The notes under the pieces were generated by a model. The model worked only from the letters and a program-made list of their open reading frames with translations. It did no database searches and was not told where the DNA came from. The position numbers were made by a program, and so were the translations under genes. Positions 48,971 to 57,645 of a stretch of 64,000 nt of DNA are shown in pieces. The stretch's first letter is position 1. Each line of letters starts with the position of its first letter. The stretch comes from Lonepinella sp051851555 (GTDB taxonomy: Bacteria; Pseudomonadota; Gammaproteobacteria; Enterobacterales; Pasteurellaceae), in NCBI RefSeq assembly GCF_051851555.1, contig NZ_JBPDVH010000002.1, positions 248,001 to 312,000 of the forward strand. Direction: 5' to 3'.

Positions 48971-51553
48971 ATGCAAGAACAATATCGTCCCGATTTAATT
49001 GAAAGCGAAGTGCAGAAATATTGGGAAACTCACAAAACCTTTAAAGCCATTAAAGACGAAAGCAAGCCGAAATATTATTGTTTATCCATGTTCCCCTACC
49101 CCTCAGGTCGCCTGCATATGGGGCATGTGCGGAATTATACCATTGGTGATGTGGTTTCTCGTTATCAACGCATGAACGGCAAAAATGTGTTGCAACCTAT
49201 GGGGTGGGATGCGTTCGGGTTGCCTGCGGAAGGGGCTGCGGTGAAAAATAAAACCGCTCCAGCCAAATGGACCTATGAAAATATTGCCTATATGAAAAAT
49301 CAGCTCAAAAATTTGGGCTTTGGGTTTGATTGGGATCGGGAAGTGACTACTTGCCGTCCTGAATATTACAAATGGGAACAATGGTTCTTTACTGAGTTGT
49401 ATAAAAAAGGCTTGGTGTATAAAAAAACCTCTACCGTGAACTGGTGTCCAAATGATGAAACCGTGTTGGCGAATGAGCAAGTTCATGAGGGCTGTTGTTG
49501 GCGTTGTGATACCCCTGTGGAACAAAAAGAAATTCCACAATGGTTTATTAAAATCACCGATTATGCCGAGCAGCTTTTAGGCGGATTAGAAACCTTGCCA
49601 CAATGGCCTGATATGGTGAAAACCATGCAACGCAACTGGATCGGGCGTTCGGAAGGGGTGGAAATTACCTTTAAAATCGAAAATTCGGATGAAACCGTGG
49701 CAGTGTATACCACTCGCCCTGATACGTTCTATGGCGTGTCTTATATGGCGGTTGCCGCTGGACATCCGTTGGCGGAGCGTGCCTCACAAGGCAATCCTGA
49801 GTTGGCAGCGTTTATTCAGGAATGTAAAAATGCCAAAGTAGCGGAAGCCGAGCTGGCTACCATGGAGAAAAAAGGCATGGCAACGGGTTTAAATGCCATT
49901 CACCCGATTACGGGTAAGCCTGTGCCAATTTGGGTGGCGAACTTTGTGTTAATGCACTACGGCACAGGGGCGGTAATGGCAGTGCCTGCTCACGATCAGC
50001 GTGACTTTGAATTTGCCACTAAATATGGTTTGCCAATTCAGCAAGTGATTGAGCCAGCTAACGGCGAAGACATTGATTTAAGCAAAGTTGCGTTTACCGA
50101 ACACGGTAAATTAGTCAATTCTGATGAATTTAATGGTTTAGCGTTTGATGCAGCATTCAACGGCATCGCGGATAAATTAGAAAAATTAGGCGTAGGCAAA
50201 CGTCAAGTAAATTACCGTTTGCGTGACTGGGGCGTTTCTCGTCAGCGTTATTGGGGGGCGCCGATTCCAATGTTAACTTTGGAAAATGGTGATGTGGTGC
50301 CTGCTCCATTACAAGATTTACCGATTGTGTTGCCAGAAAATGTGGTGATGGACGGGGTGAAAAGCCCGATTAAAGCGGATCCAAACTGGGCGAAAACTAG
50401 CTTTAACGGACAACCTGCATTGAAAGAAACCGATACATTCGACACCTTTATGGAGTCTTCTTGGTATTATGCTCGCTACACCAGTCCACAAAGTCATTCC
50501 GCCATGTTGGATTCAGACGAGGCCAATTATTGGTTGCCTGTGGATCAATATATCGGCGGGATTGAACACGCCACCATGCACTTGTTGTATTTCCGTTTCT
50601 TCCATAAATTATTGCGTGATGCAGGCTTGGTGAGTTCCGATGAGCCTGCACAAAAATTGCTCTGTCAAGGCATGGTGTTAGCCGATGCGTTCTATTATAT
50701 CAGCCCAACTAATGAGCGAATTTGGGTCAGTCCAACCAAAGTCACCCTTGAGCGTGATGAAAAAGGGCGGATTGTGAAAGCCATTGATGACGAGGGTCAC
50801 GAGTTAGTGCATAGCGGTATGACCAAAATGTCAAAATCCAAAAATAACGGGATTGATCCGCAAGAAATGGTGGACAAATACGGGGCGGACACCGTGCGTT
50901 TATTTATGATGTTTGCATCACCGGCAGAAATGACGTTAGAATGGCAAGAGTCAGGTGTAGAGGGAGCAAACCGTTTCTTACGCCGTTTGTGGAATTTGGT
51001 GTTTGAATACAACAAAAACCCCGCCAAAACTGCGGTGGAAATTACCGCACTTTCTGGCTCACAAAAAGCCTTACGCCGTGACGTACACAAAACCATAGCC
51101 AAAGTCAGTGATGATATTGGTCGCCGTCAAACCTTTAACACGGCGATTGCGGCGGTCATGGAGTTGATGAACAAGCTCACCAAAGCACCGTTAGACAACG
51201 AACAAGATCGTGCGGTGATGGCGGAGGCCTTAAATGCCGTGGTGCGTATGCTGTACCCAATCACGCCACATATTTGTTTCCAACTTTGGCAAGATCTAGG
51301 CAACGAAAACGCCATTGATTTTGCCCCTTGGGTGGTCGCTGATGAAACGGCTATGGTGGAAGATGAAAAATTGGTGGTGGTGCAAGTGAACGGTAAAGTA
51401 CGAGCAAAAATCACTGTGCCTGCGGATATGGCAGAAGATGACATCAAAGCCGTAGCGTTACAAGATGAAAATGTGCAAAAATTCTTGCATGGCTTGAATG
51501 TGGTGAAAACCATTTATGTGCCGGGTAAATTGTTTAGTTTTGTGGCGAAGTAA
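48971..51553 (+). CDS. leuS: Leucyl-tRNA synthetase
   Basis: 860 residues, identical to E. coli length. Class I motifs are PYPSGRLHMGHVRNY (HIGH variant) and KMSKSKNNGIDP (KMSKS). The editing domain has TTRPDTFYGVSYMAVAAGHP and the T-rich region; the zinc-binding CPNDE/CWRCD cysteines and anticodon domain follow. It charges tRNA-Leu. First gene of a leuS, unknown lipoprotein, lptE, holA run. Confidence 0.98.
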   Translation: MQEQYRPDLIESEVQKYWETHKTFKAIKDESKPKYYCLSMFPYPSGRLHMGHVRNYTIGDVVSRYQRMNGKNVLQPMGWDAFGLPAEGAAVKNKTAPAKWTYENIAYMKNQLKNLGFGFDWDREVTTCRPEYYKWEQWFFTELYKKGLVYKKTSTVNWCPNDETVLANEQVHEGCCWRCDTPVEQKEIPQWFIKITDYAEQLLGGLETLPQWPDMVKTMQRNWIGRSEGVEITFKIENSDETVAVYTTRPDTFYGVSYMAVAAGHPLAERASQGNPELAAFIQECKNAKVAEAELATMEKKGMATGLNAIHPITGKPVPIWVANFVLMHYGTGAVMAVPAHDQRDFEFATKYGLPIQQVIEPANGEDIDLSKVAFTEHGKLVNSDEFNGLAFDAAFNGIADKLEKLGVGKRQVNYRLRDWGVSRQRYWGAPIPMLTLENGDVVPAPLQDLPIVLPENVVMDGVKSPIKADPNWAKTSFNGQPALKETDTFDTFMESSWYYARYTSPQSHSAMLDSDEANYWLPVDQYIGGIEHATMHLLYFRFFHKLLRDAGLVSSDEPAQKLLCQGMVLADAFYYISPTNERIWVSPTKVTLERDEKGRIVKAIDDEGHELVHSGMTKMSKSKNNGIDPQEMVDKYGADTVRLFMMFASPAEMTLEWQESGVEGANRFLRRLWNLVFEYNKNPAKTAVEITALSGSQKALRRDVHKTIAKVSDDIGRRQTFNTAIAAVMELMNKLTKAPLDNEQDRAVMAEALNAVVRMLYPITPHICFQLWQDLGNENAIDFAPWVVADETAMVEDEKLVVVQVNGKVRAKITVPADMAEDDIKAVALQDENVQKFLHGLNVVKTIYVPGKLFSFVAK

Positions 51554-51562
51554 TTCAGACTT

Positions 51563-51592
51563 GTAGGGGCGGATCCATATATCTGCCCTATA
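51563..51592. repeat. Short intergenic hairpin repeat (TAGGGGCGGAT type)
   Basis: TAGGGGCGGAT faces ATCTGCCCTA around CCATAT, with a mismatch. It resembles the hairpin after merP. It lies 17 bases before the next gene and may reduce read-through from leuS. Confidence 0.45.
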
Positions 51593-51609
51593 ACCCATGA
51601 GAAATTAAA

Positions 51610-52317
51610 ATGAAATTGACAAAATTATCTGTTGTCGCCTTGTGTTCTTCTTTATTAATCGCTTGTACAAATGATGCAGAACAGCTGAAATGGCGACCTT
51701 ACAAAGATATTGATGGCACAATACAAGAAGTGTCTTTTGTCACGCTAACAGAACAACAAATTAATAAATCCAAGACATCTCAGCCCGTTGAACGTCATTT
51801 TGCCAACCTTGCGGTGCCTTTTGGAAAAAGTAAAACCTTCAAACGCTTAGGTGAAATCTTCCCACTCGGCCACTTCAAGGGCGACTATTCCATGGCAACC
51901 ATTTTTTTATTGGATAACAAATCGCTCAATATTTACAAAACAGAAGATGTACAAACCCTTGCTAAAGCCCATGCTTTTGAGTTTTACGAATTTGGTGGCA
52001 TGCGCTTAAGCCATGCTAAATTCAGAGCTAAAACTGAAATTTGTAAAGATTTCAAAGGGAAAAATGGTGTGGATTTAGTGATGACAACCAACTATTACCC
52101 TGAAAATAGTTTTACCGATTTTTACACTGCGCTGCTTGAGGTAAAATTACAAACTCAGCAAGCACCACAAGAAATCGGTTATAATGCCAGTTTTACTGGC
52201 AATGATGCCAACTTTCAAGCGCTGATGAAACAAGATGAGCAAAAACGAGGCAAAAATTTAGCCGTGGCGAATATCCAAGAAAAAGCCAGTATTTTATTTA
52301 ATATTATTTGTAAATAG
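51610..52317 (+). CDS. Lipoprotein of unknown function (paralogue of the 55660 protein at its C-terminus)
   Basis: 235 residues: signal MKLTKLSVVALCSSLLIAC with lipobox LIAC, then a soluble domain I do not recognise. It has two more cysteines, in TEICKDFKG and at the end NIICK. The C-terminal block RGKNLAVANIQEKASILFNI matches RGQNIAKKNLQDRTSVLSNV in the protein at 55660-56244. It sits between leuS and lptE, which are adjacent in H. influenzae and E. coli, so it looks like an inserted gene. Confidence 0.7.
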   Translation: MKLTKLSVVALCSSLLIACTNDAEQLKWRPYKDIDGTIQEVSFVTLTEQQINKSKTSQPVERHFANLAVPFGKSKTFKRLGEIFPLGHFKGDYSMATIFLLDNKSLNIYKTEDVQTLAKAHAFEFYEFGGMRLSHAKFRAKTEICKDFKGKNGVDLVMTTNYYPENSFTDFYTALLEVKLQTQQAPQEIGYNASFTGNDANFQALMKQDEQKRGKNLAVANIQEKASILFNIICK

Positions 52318-52327
52318 GAATAAATCA

Positions 52328-52828
52328 ATGTTCAAACCAATTAAAACCGCCTTTTTCATGCTAAGTATCACATTACTTACCGCATGCGGATTTCATTTTC
52401 AAAATGGTGAATTAATTCCGCAAGAATTACGCACTTTAAAATTTGAAAGCAGTGATCCTTACAGCGATATGTCCATAGCCATGCGTAAGCAATTACAAGC
52501 CAACAATATCAGTATTGTAGAACAACAAGGCGTCCCTATTTTGCGGATTACCAAAGTTAGCACAGATGATGAAGTGGCCTCCGTATTTAAACAAGGCCGT
52601 GAGGCAGAAAAAATGCTGATGTTACAAGTAGATGCGAGCGTACAATTACCTAACAAAGACGCCTATCCAATTTCAGCCAAAGTCAGTCGGACGTTCTTTG
52701 ATAACTCTCGCGCAGCGTTAGCCAAATCCTCTGAACGTGAGATCATCTGGGCAGATATGCGTGAACAAGTCGCACGCCAATTAATTTCCAAAATGGTGGC
52801 GTTGCAAACGCAGGTTCAAACCAAGTAA
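52328..52828 (+). CDS. lptE: LPS-assembly lipoprotein LptE (RlpB)
   Basis: 166 residues. Signal ending LLTACGFHFQNGE, the G-F-x-(F/L) mark of LptE, then LRTLKFESSDPYSDMSIAMR and the polar C-terminal ends. It plugs LptD in the outer membrane and guides LPS to the surface. Directly upstream of holA (2-base gap), the conserved leuS-lptE-holA order with one extra gene. Confidence 0.92.
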   Translation: MFKPIKTAFFMLSITLLTACGFHFQNGELIPQELRTLKFESSDPYSDMSIAMRKQLQANNISIVEQQGVPILRITKVSTDDEVASVFKQGREAEKMLMLQVDASVQLPNKDAYPISAKVSRTFFDNSRAALAKSSEREIIWADMREQVARQLISKMVALQTQVQTK

Positions 52829-52830
52829 AC

Positions 52831-53874
52831 ATGCCTATGAATCGGATTTTTCCTGAACAACTTCCCCACTCGCTAAACACTCGTTTGGCGAGTATTTATT
52901 ATTTGGTCGGGCAAGATCCTCTATTACTCGGTGAAAGTCAAGATGCGATCTTTCGCAAGGCATCCGAACAAGGTTTTGATGAAAAACAATCCATTCAAAT
53001 TGAGGCAAATACCGACTGGCAAACCCTATTTGAAAGCTGTCAAGCCATGGGGTTATTCTTTCAACGGCAAGTGATCAATGTGCAGTTACCAGAAACCCTC
53101 ACCGCTGCCTTACAAGCCAAATTAAGCGAATTAGTCAGCTTATTACATCAGGATTTGTTGTTTGTTTTTCAACTGCCCAAACTTGCGAAAACCGCCGAGA
53201 AACAAGACTGGATCAAAAAATCCCTTGAATTTGAACCGCACTTAACCGTGGTTAATTGCCAGACACCAAGTATTGAGCAATTACCCCGTTGGGTCAGCCA
53301 ACGAGTGAAACAAATGCAATGCCATGCAGAACAAGATGCCATTCAATTACTTTGTTACAGCCATGAAAATAATCTCATTGCATTAAAACAAACCTTAGAA
53401 TTACTCGCATTGTTGTACAGTGACCGCAAATTAACCTTAGCTCGTGTGCAAAAGGTGGTGGAACAATCTTCAGTATTCACCCCTTTTCAATGGATTGATG
53501 CCTTATTAGAGGGGAAATTATCTCGTGCTAGACGGATCCTAAAAGGCTTACAAGGCGAGGACATCCAGCCGATTATTTTATTACGTACCTTACAACGAGA
53601 ACTTATGATCTTGCTTGAGTTATCCAAACCTCAACAACGGCTTGAGCATTTGGATCTCCCCCTTCCTACCGCACAATTACGTGAGGGATTTGATCGCTTA
53701 AAAGTCTGGCAAAATCGACGTTCCTTGTATACAGCCACCTTTCAACGTTTCACCTATCGAAAATTATATGGGATTATCCAACAATTAGCCGATCTTGAAC
53801 GTGCAACCAAATTAGATTTTAGTGCTGATGTATGGTCACAACTCCATGAGATTTCCGCTGCATTTTGTCAATGA
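52831..53874 (+). CDS. holA: DNA polymerase III delta subunit
   Basis: 347 residues (an internal ATG at residue 3 is an alternative start). N-terminal LPHSLNTRLASIYYLVGQDPLLLGESQDAI matches HolA, with the clamp-opening domain VVNCQTPSIEQLPRWVSQRV and C-terminal lid. Delta wrenches open the beta clamp within the clamp loader. Two bases after lptE, so co-expressed; a strong two-way terminator follows. Confidence 0.94.
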   Translation: MPMNRIFPEQLPHSLNTRLASIYYLVGQDPLLLGESQDAIFRKASEQGFDEKQSIQIEANTDWQTLFESCQAMGLFFQRQVINVQLPETLTAALQAKLSELVSLLHQDLLFVFQLPKLAKTAEKQDWIKKSLEFEPHLTVVNCQTPSIEQLPRWVSQRVKQMQCHAEQDAIQLLCYSHENNLIALKQTLELLALLYSDRKLTLARVQKVVEQSSVFTPFQWIDALLEGKLSRARRILKGLQGEDIQPIILLRTLQRELMILLELSKPQQRLEHLDLPLPTAQLREGFDRLKVWQNRRSLYTATFQRFTYRKLYGIIQQLADLERATKLDFSADVWSQLHEISAAFCQ

Positions 53875-53891
53875 TTTGTTCACATACATAC

Positions 53892-53923
53892 AAAAAGCTC
53901 AATTTAATCAAATTGAGCTTTTT
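53892..53923. terminator. Bidirectional terminator between holA and folD
   Basis: AAAAAGCTCAATTT pairs perfectly with AAATTGAGCTTTTT around AATC, giving T runs on both strands. Confidence 0.93.
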
Positions 53924-53936
53924 ATTCTGTTCCTGA

Positions 53937-54782
53937 TCAATGGGTTTCGTAAGCAGCTAAAGTATTGAACATCAACATAGCCACCGTCATTGGCCCCACA
54001 CCACCTGGGACGGGTGTTAAAAATCCCGCATTTTGCACCGCACTTGGTGCCACATCACCGGTTAATTTACCGTCTGCACCACGGTTAATTCCGACATCAA
54101 TCACAATGGCACCCGATTTAATCCATTCGCCAGGAATAAACGCCGGTTTTCCAACGGCGACGACTAAAATATCTGCTTGACGGACATGCTGTTCCAGATC
54201 TTTAGTAAAACGGTGGGTCACCGTCACTGTACAGCCGGCAAGCAATAATTCCAATGCCATTGGACGCCCCACAATATTAGAGGCACCTACGATCACGGCA
54301 TGTTGTCCGTATAAATCAACGCCGGTGGTTTCTAACAATTTCATCACACCATAAGGCGTACAAGCTCTTAAGGTTGGAATACGTTGACATAACCGCCCCA
54401 CGTTGTAAGGATGAAAACCGTCCACATCTTTGGTCGGGGAAATACGTTCAATGACCTTAGTGCTGTCGATATGTTTCGGCAATGGGAGCTGTACCAAAAT
54501 ACCATCAATGCTATCATCTTGATTTAATTCATCAATTAATGCTAGTAATGCGGTTTCGCTAGTGTTTTCAGGTAAATCATAAGATTTAGATGCGATCCCT
54601 AACTCTGCACAACTTTTGCGTTTACTGCCTACATATACTTGCGAAGCGGGATCGGCACCCACGAGAATCACCGCCAATCCGGGGGAACGTTTGCCCTGTG
54701 CCACATGATAAGCGATTTTATCCGCCACCTCTGCTTTTACTTGTTTGGCCAACTCGGTGCCAGAAATGAATTTTGCCGTCAT
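53937..54782 (-). CDS. folD: Bifunctional methylenetetrahydrofolate dehydrogenase/cyclohydrolase
   Basis: 281 residues. Catalytic lysine in VYVGSKRKSCAELGI, PTKDVDGFHPYNVGRL, NADP-site VIVGASNIVGRPMALEL and C-terminal PVPGGVGPMTVAMLMFNTL are all intact. It provides one-carbon units for purines and thymidylate. Convergent with holA and divergent from the tRNA pair. Confidence 0.97.
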   Translation of the reverse strand: MTAKFISGTELAKQVKAEVADKIAYHVAQGKRSPGLAVILVGADPASQVYVGSKRKSCAELGIASKSYDLPENTSETALLALIDELNQDDSIDGILVQLPLPKHIDSTKVIERISPTKDVDGFHPYNVGRLCQRIPTLRACTPYGVMKLLETTGVDLYGQHAVIVGASNIVGRPMALELLLAGCTVTVTHRFTKDLEQHVRQADILVVAVGKPAFIPGEWIKSGAIVIDVGINRGADGKLTGDVAPSAVQNAGFLTPVPGGVGPMTVAMLMFNTLAAYETH

Positions 54783-54915
54783 AATCTTACCTTAATGATA
54801 AATGATGAGTAATCAAGAAAACGATTGCTATTTTGTCAGAAAATCATTCAAAAGGCGAATAGATTTGTATTTCGCAATAAATTTAATCAATTAAACCAAA
54901 AAAGTAAAAAAATGA

Positions 54916-54943
54916 TTGACGGAAATTTACAGCCTTTTATAAT
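54916..54943 (+). promoter_or_regulatory. Promoter of the tRNA-Pro/tRNA-Arg pair
   Basis: TTGACG (54916-54921), 16-base spacer, TATAAT (54938-54943), 14 bases before the tRNA. Confidence 0.75.
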
Positions 54944-54957
54944 AAGCATCACTTTGT

Positions 54958-55034
54958 CGGCGAGTAGCGCAGCTTGGTAGCGCAACTGGTTTGGGACCAG
55001 TGGGTCGTAGGTTCAAATCCTATCTCGCCGACCA
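54958..55034 (+). tRNA. tRNA-Pro (anticodon UGG)
   Basis: 77 nt with encoded CCA. The acceptor stem CGGCGAG/CTCGCCG starts with C1, as in bacterial tRNA-Pro; D-stem and GCTTGGTAGCGC loop, anticodon stem ACTGG/CCAGT with loop TTTGGGA, and T-loop GTTCAAATC are all present. Confidence 0.96.
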
Positions 55035-55066
55035 CTTCATTTTTACCACTTAATATCCTCTGCAAT

Positions 55067-55143
<77 letters not shown>

Positions 55144-55228
55144 TTTACTGGTCATATCAGATGATATTCACTTTATTCCCATGCTTAAAATAGCTATACT
55201 AGACTAATCTCTGTCATAAAGGATTTAT

Positions 55229-55627
55229 ATGTCACCGATACTGGGTTTTCACCACATTGCTATCATTGTTTCTGATTATACGAAATCAAAGCATTTCTAC
55301 GTCAATATACTGGGATGCCGTATATTAGCAGAAACTTATCGTGCAGAACGACAGAGTTATAAACTCGATCTTGCTTTTCCTGACGGCAGTCAAATAGAAT
55401 TATTTTCTTTTCCTACACCGCCTCCACGCCCCTCTACGCCTGAATCCTGTGGTTTACGCCACTTAGCCTTTAAAGTTGCTGACGTGCAAAGTGCGGTGGA
55501 TTATTTAGCTGATTTTGATATTGCTTGTGAACCGATTCGAATTGACGAAATCACGCAAAAACGTTTTACTTTTTTTAAAGATCCTGATAACTTACCACTA
55601 GAATTTTATGAAACCCTGTCTTCATAG
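55229..55627 (+). CDS. VOC-superfamily glyoxalase I-like protein (YaeR/GloA2 type)
   Basis: 132 residues. It starts LGFHHIAIIVSDYTKSKHFY, with the metal histidine in the first VOC motif, then LAFPDGSQIELFSFP (E), CGLRHLAFKVADV (H) and FKDPDNLPLEFYE (E), the full 2-His/2-Glu metal set. E. coli YaeR is the closest named relative I recall; its substrate is unknown. An uptake signal lies inside the coding region near 55491. Single gene between the tRNAs and two exported proteins. Confidence 0.85.
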   Translation: MSPILGFHHIAIIVSDYTKSKHFYVNILGCRILAETYRAERQSYKLDLAFPDGSQIELFSFPTPPPRPSTPESCGLRHLAFKVADVQSAVDYLADFDIACEPIRIDEITQKRFTFFKDPDNLPLEFYETLSS

Positions 55628-55659
55628 TTTTCGAAACCAGAAAAAGGGAAATATTATTG

Positions 55660-56244
55660 ATGAAATACAATATCTTAACCGTGATGGCATTATTGAGTGG
55701 GGTCAGTTTTTACGCACTGGCTGACTCAACGATCTCCATCCATATTTCAGAAGATAATACGGTCATTACTGAGTCTGATTCCAATAATGAACCGACCTAT
55801 GTCACCAAAGGTAGCTTACAGAAATTTGACTTAAAAGATCAAAGTGATGTCAACGAATTAGCCAAAAGTGTGGAATTTGAAGTCTTTGTGATCAACGAAA
55901 ATAGCCAAATTCATACGGTATTTGAGCATGGTGGTGGCATCTGTTACGGCTATCTGAATAATGGTGTAGAAGTCACCGACTCTGCTACTTATTATGTCAA
56001 AGATAAATCTAAAGAAGAATATTATGCTAATATTTCAGGGGGAGTGGTAAATCATGAGGGTGTGCCGAAAAAGGTGCAATATGCCTCAGTGTTTAACATC
56101 AATGATCCCCGTATGTCAAAATATTTGAAAGAACAGGATACACTGCGGGGGCAAAATATAGCGAAGAAAAATTTGCAAGATCGCACCTCTGTGTTATCTA
56201 ACGTGGTATGTCCACCTAAAAAGGACAATAAGAAAGGAAAATAA
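55660..56244 (+). CDS. Exported protein of unknown function (paralogue of the 51610 lipoprotein at its C-terminus)
   Basis: 194 residues from ATG 55660; a TTG three bases earlier is in frame but AAAAAGGGAA spacing favours the ATG. Signal peptide MKYNILTVMALLSGVSFYALA, cleaved before DSTISIHISED, no lipobox. The body has one cysteine in HGGGICYGYLN and one near the end. The block RGQNIAKKNLQDRTSVLSNV resembles RGKNLAVANIQEKASILFNI of the 51610 protein, and both end in a cysteine a few residues later. It precedes a small lipoprotein gene by 3 bases. Confidence 0.65.
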   Translation: MKYNILTVMALLSGVSFYALADSTISIHISEDNTVITESDSNNEPTYVTKGSLQKFDLKDQSDVNELAKSVEFEVFVINENSQIHTVFEHGGGICYGYLNNGVEVTDSATYYVKDKSKEEYYANISGGVVNHEGVPKKVQYASVFNINDPRMSKYLKEQDTLRGQNIAKKNLQDRTSVLSNVVCPPKKDNKKGK

Positions 56245-56247
56245 ATT

Positions 56248-56538
56248 ATGAACAAAATCATTTTTATCATGGCGAGTATGACACTCACTGCTTGCAGTTC
56301 TCACCCACCAATGGGCCAACCGCAAGCGCCGTTAGACATGAAAACTGTCGAATCCTACAATCAAAAAGTATATAGCGGAAACACGGTACCCGCTAATCAG
56401 AAAGTCCAACAAGCACCAGTGAATATGCCATTAAACGCCAGTGACAGTCAACCCAAAAATACCACGACTCGCCGTAGTACGTTTCCTGTGGTGTTAATGC
56501 CATCGGTTGGTTACCATTATGGCCGTTATCACTGGTAA
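56248..56538 (+). CDS. Small lipoprotein of unknown function
   Basis: 96 residues: signal MNKIIFIMASMTLTACSS with lipobox LTAC, then a proline-, asparagine- and glutamine-rich mature part (GQPQAPLDMKTVESYNQKV) ending in YHYGRYHW. No domain is recognised; the composition suggests a disordered outer-membrane-attached peptide. It follows the 55660 gene by 3 bases and is closed by a terminator, forming a two-gene unit. Confidence 0.65.
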   Translation: MNKIIFIMASMTLTACSSHPPMGQPQAPLDMKTVESYNQKVYSGNTVPANQKVQQAPVNMPLNASDSQPKNTTTRRSTFPVVLMPSVGYHYGRYHW

Positions 56539-56557
56539 AACGCTTTTCTAGCCATAT

Positions 56558-56595
56558 AAAAAGGCAGATGCCCAATGGGAATCCGCCTTTTTTTG
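56558..56595. terminator. Terminator between the small lipoprotein and nfsA
   Basis: AAAAAGGCAGAT (56558-56569) pairs with ATCCGCCTTTTT (56581-56592), one mismatch, inner CCC/GGG. T runs on both strands, so it may act both ways. Confidence 0.85.
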
Positions 56596-56621
56596 TTGCT
56601 GATATCAAAATAGAAATAAAA

Positions 56622-57359
56622 TTACCGTTTAGCCAAGCCTTGTTTATGTAAAAACGGTAAAATCTCTGGACGAATTGGTTTTGCCAACGTATTTCTCACC
56701 TGCTCCGTCCAATTCAATGCTTTACTGCTCCGCTGTACGTAATAAGCTCGCACTTGCTCGTCATATTCCGCTAGATCCCGTTGACTAGCCGCTTGATAGT
56801 GATTTTCTGACAAAATGACATGCGTTGGCAAGCGTGGTCGTTGTAATGGGGTTTGATCAGGATAGCCCAAACATAATCCGACCAAGGGCACCACGCCCGT
56901 CGGTAAACCTAAAATATCCGCAACCTGTGCAATACCATTCCTCAAACTGCCAATATACACGCCACCCAAGCCGACACTTTCCGCACAAAGTAATACATTT
57001 TGAGCCATAATGCCCACATCTACTGCACCAATTAACAACATTTCCATCCAATCAGTCTGTGCCTCAGGGACAAGCTGCTGGTGACGGTAGGTATCAATAC
57101 AGAACACCAAGAACTCAGGGCTTTCTTGCACATACATTTGCCCTGTTTCACTGCCTCCGCCACAAATGGTGCGAATTTGTTGGCGTTTAATCGAATCGGT
57201 CACTCGAATAATACTCACCGACTGCAAAAAACTTGATGAACTGGCCATTTGTCCAGCCTCAATTAATTGCTCAAATACTTCCGTTGGAATCGCTTGATCG
57301 GTAAAACGCCTAATCGAACGGTGATGAAGTGCTGTTGCTAATGCGGATTGACTTTGCAT
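56622..57359 (-). CDS. nfsA: Oxygen-insensitive NADPH nitroreductase NfsA family
   Basis: 245 residues. FMN-binding HHRSIRRFTDQAIP at the N-terminus, ASSSSFLQSVSIIRV, central GLGGVYIGSLRNGIAQVADIL, and the NADPH-contacting C-terminal part ASQRDLAEYDEQVRAYY. NfsA enzymes reduce nitroaromatics and quinones by two-electron steps. Length equals E. coli NfsA (240). Nitrofuran activation is a known side activity of the family. Convergent with the small lipoprotein gene. Confidence 0.9.
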   Translation of the reverse strand: MQSQSALATALHHRSIRRFTDQAIPTEVFEQLIEAGQMASSSSFLQSVSIIRVTDSIKRQQIRTICGGGSETGQMYVQESPEFLVFCIDTYRHQQLVPEAQTDWMEMLLIGAVDVGIMAQNVLLCAESVGLGGVYIGSLRNGIAQVADILGLPTGVVPLVGLCLGYPDQTPLQRPRLPTHVILSENHYQAASQRDLAEYDEQVRAYYVQRSSKALNWTEQVRNTLAKPIRPEILPFLHKQGLAKR

Positions 57360-57402
57360 GATCTCTCTCCCTAATATATAAACTAGCTAATACGATACCA
57401 CA

Positions 57403-57639
57403 TTATTCTTCACTCTCCTCTGCACAGTCATCTTCTTCACAATCTTCCTCTTCAACTTCAGAAGATGATTGTGCTGATTTCAGCTCGGATTGCGATTTAT
57501 CGTCTTTTTTATCTTTAGTCACTATTTTATAAATAATATAGGCGCCAACTGCTTTTGTTACGATCCCAGCGTTCGCCATATTACTCACTAACATCGTTAA
57601 TAATAAAAAAGTAAAAATACGTGAAATCGACTTTATCAT
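57403..57639 (-). CDS. Small exported acidic protein of unknown function
   Basis: 78 residues. Signal peptide MIKSISRIFTFLLLTMLVSNMANA, then IVTKAVGAYIIYKIVTKDKKDDKS and a very acidic tail with two closely spaced cysteines (EEEDCEEDDCAEESEE). The second hydrophobic stretch may be an anchor. The acid-cysteine tail could bind metal, but this is guesswork. Between rhlB and nfsA on the same strand; 6 bases from rhlB. Confidence 0.6.
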   Translation of the reverse strand: MIKSISRIFTFLLLTMLVSNMANAGIVTKAVGAYIIYKIVTKDKKDDKSQSELKSAQSSSEVEEEDCEEDDCAEESEE

Positions 57640-57645
57640 GTTTTC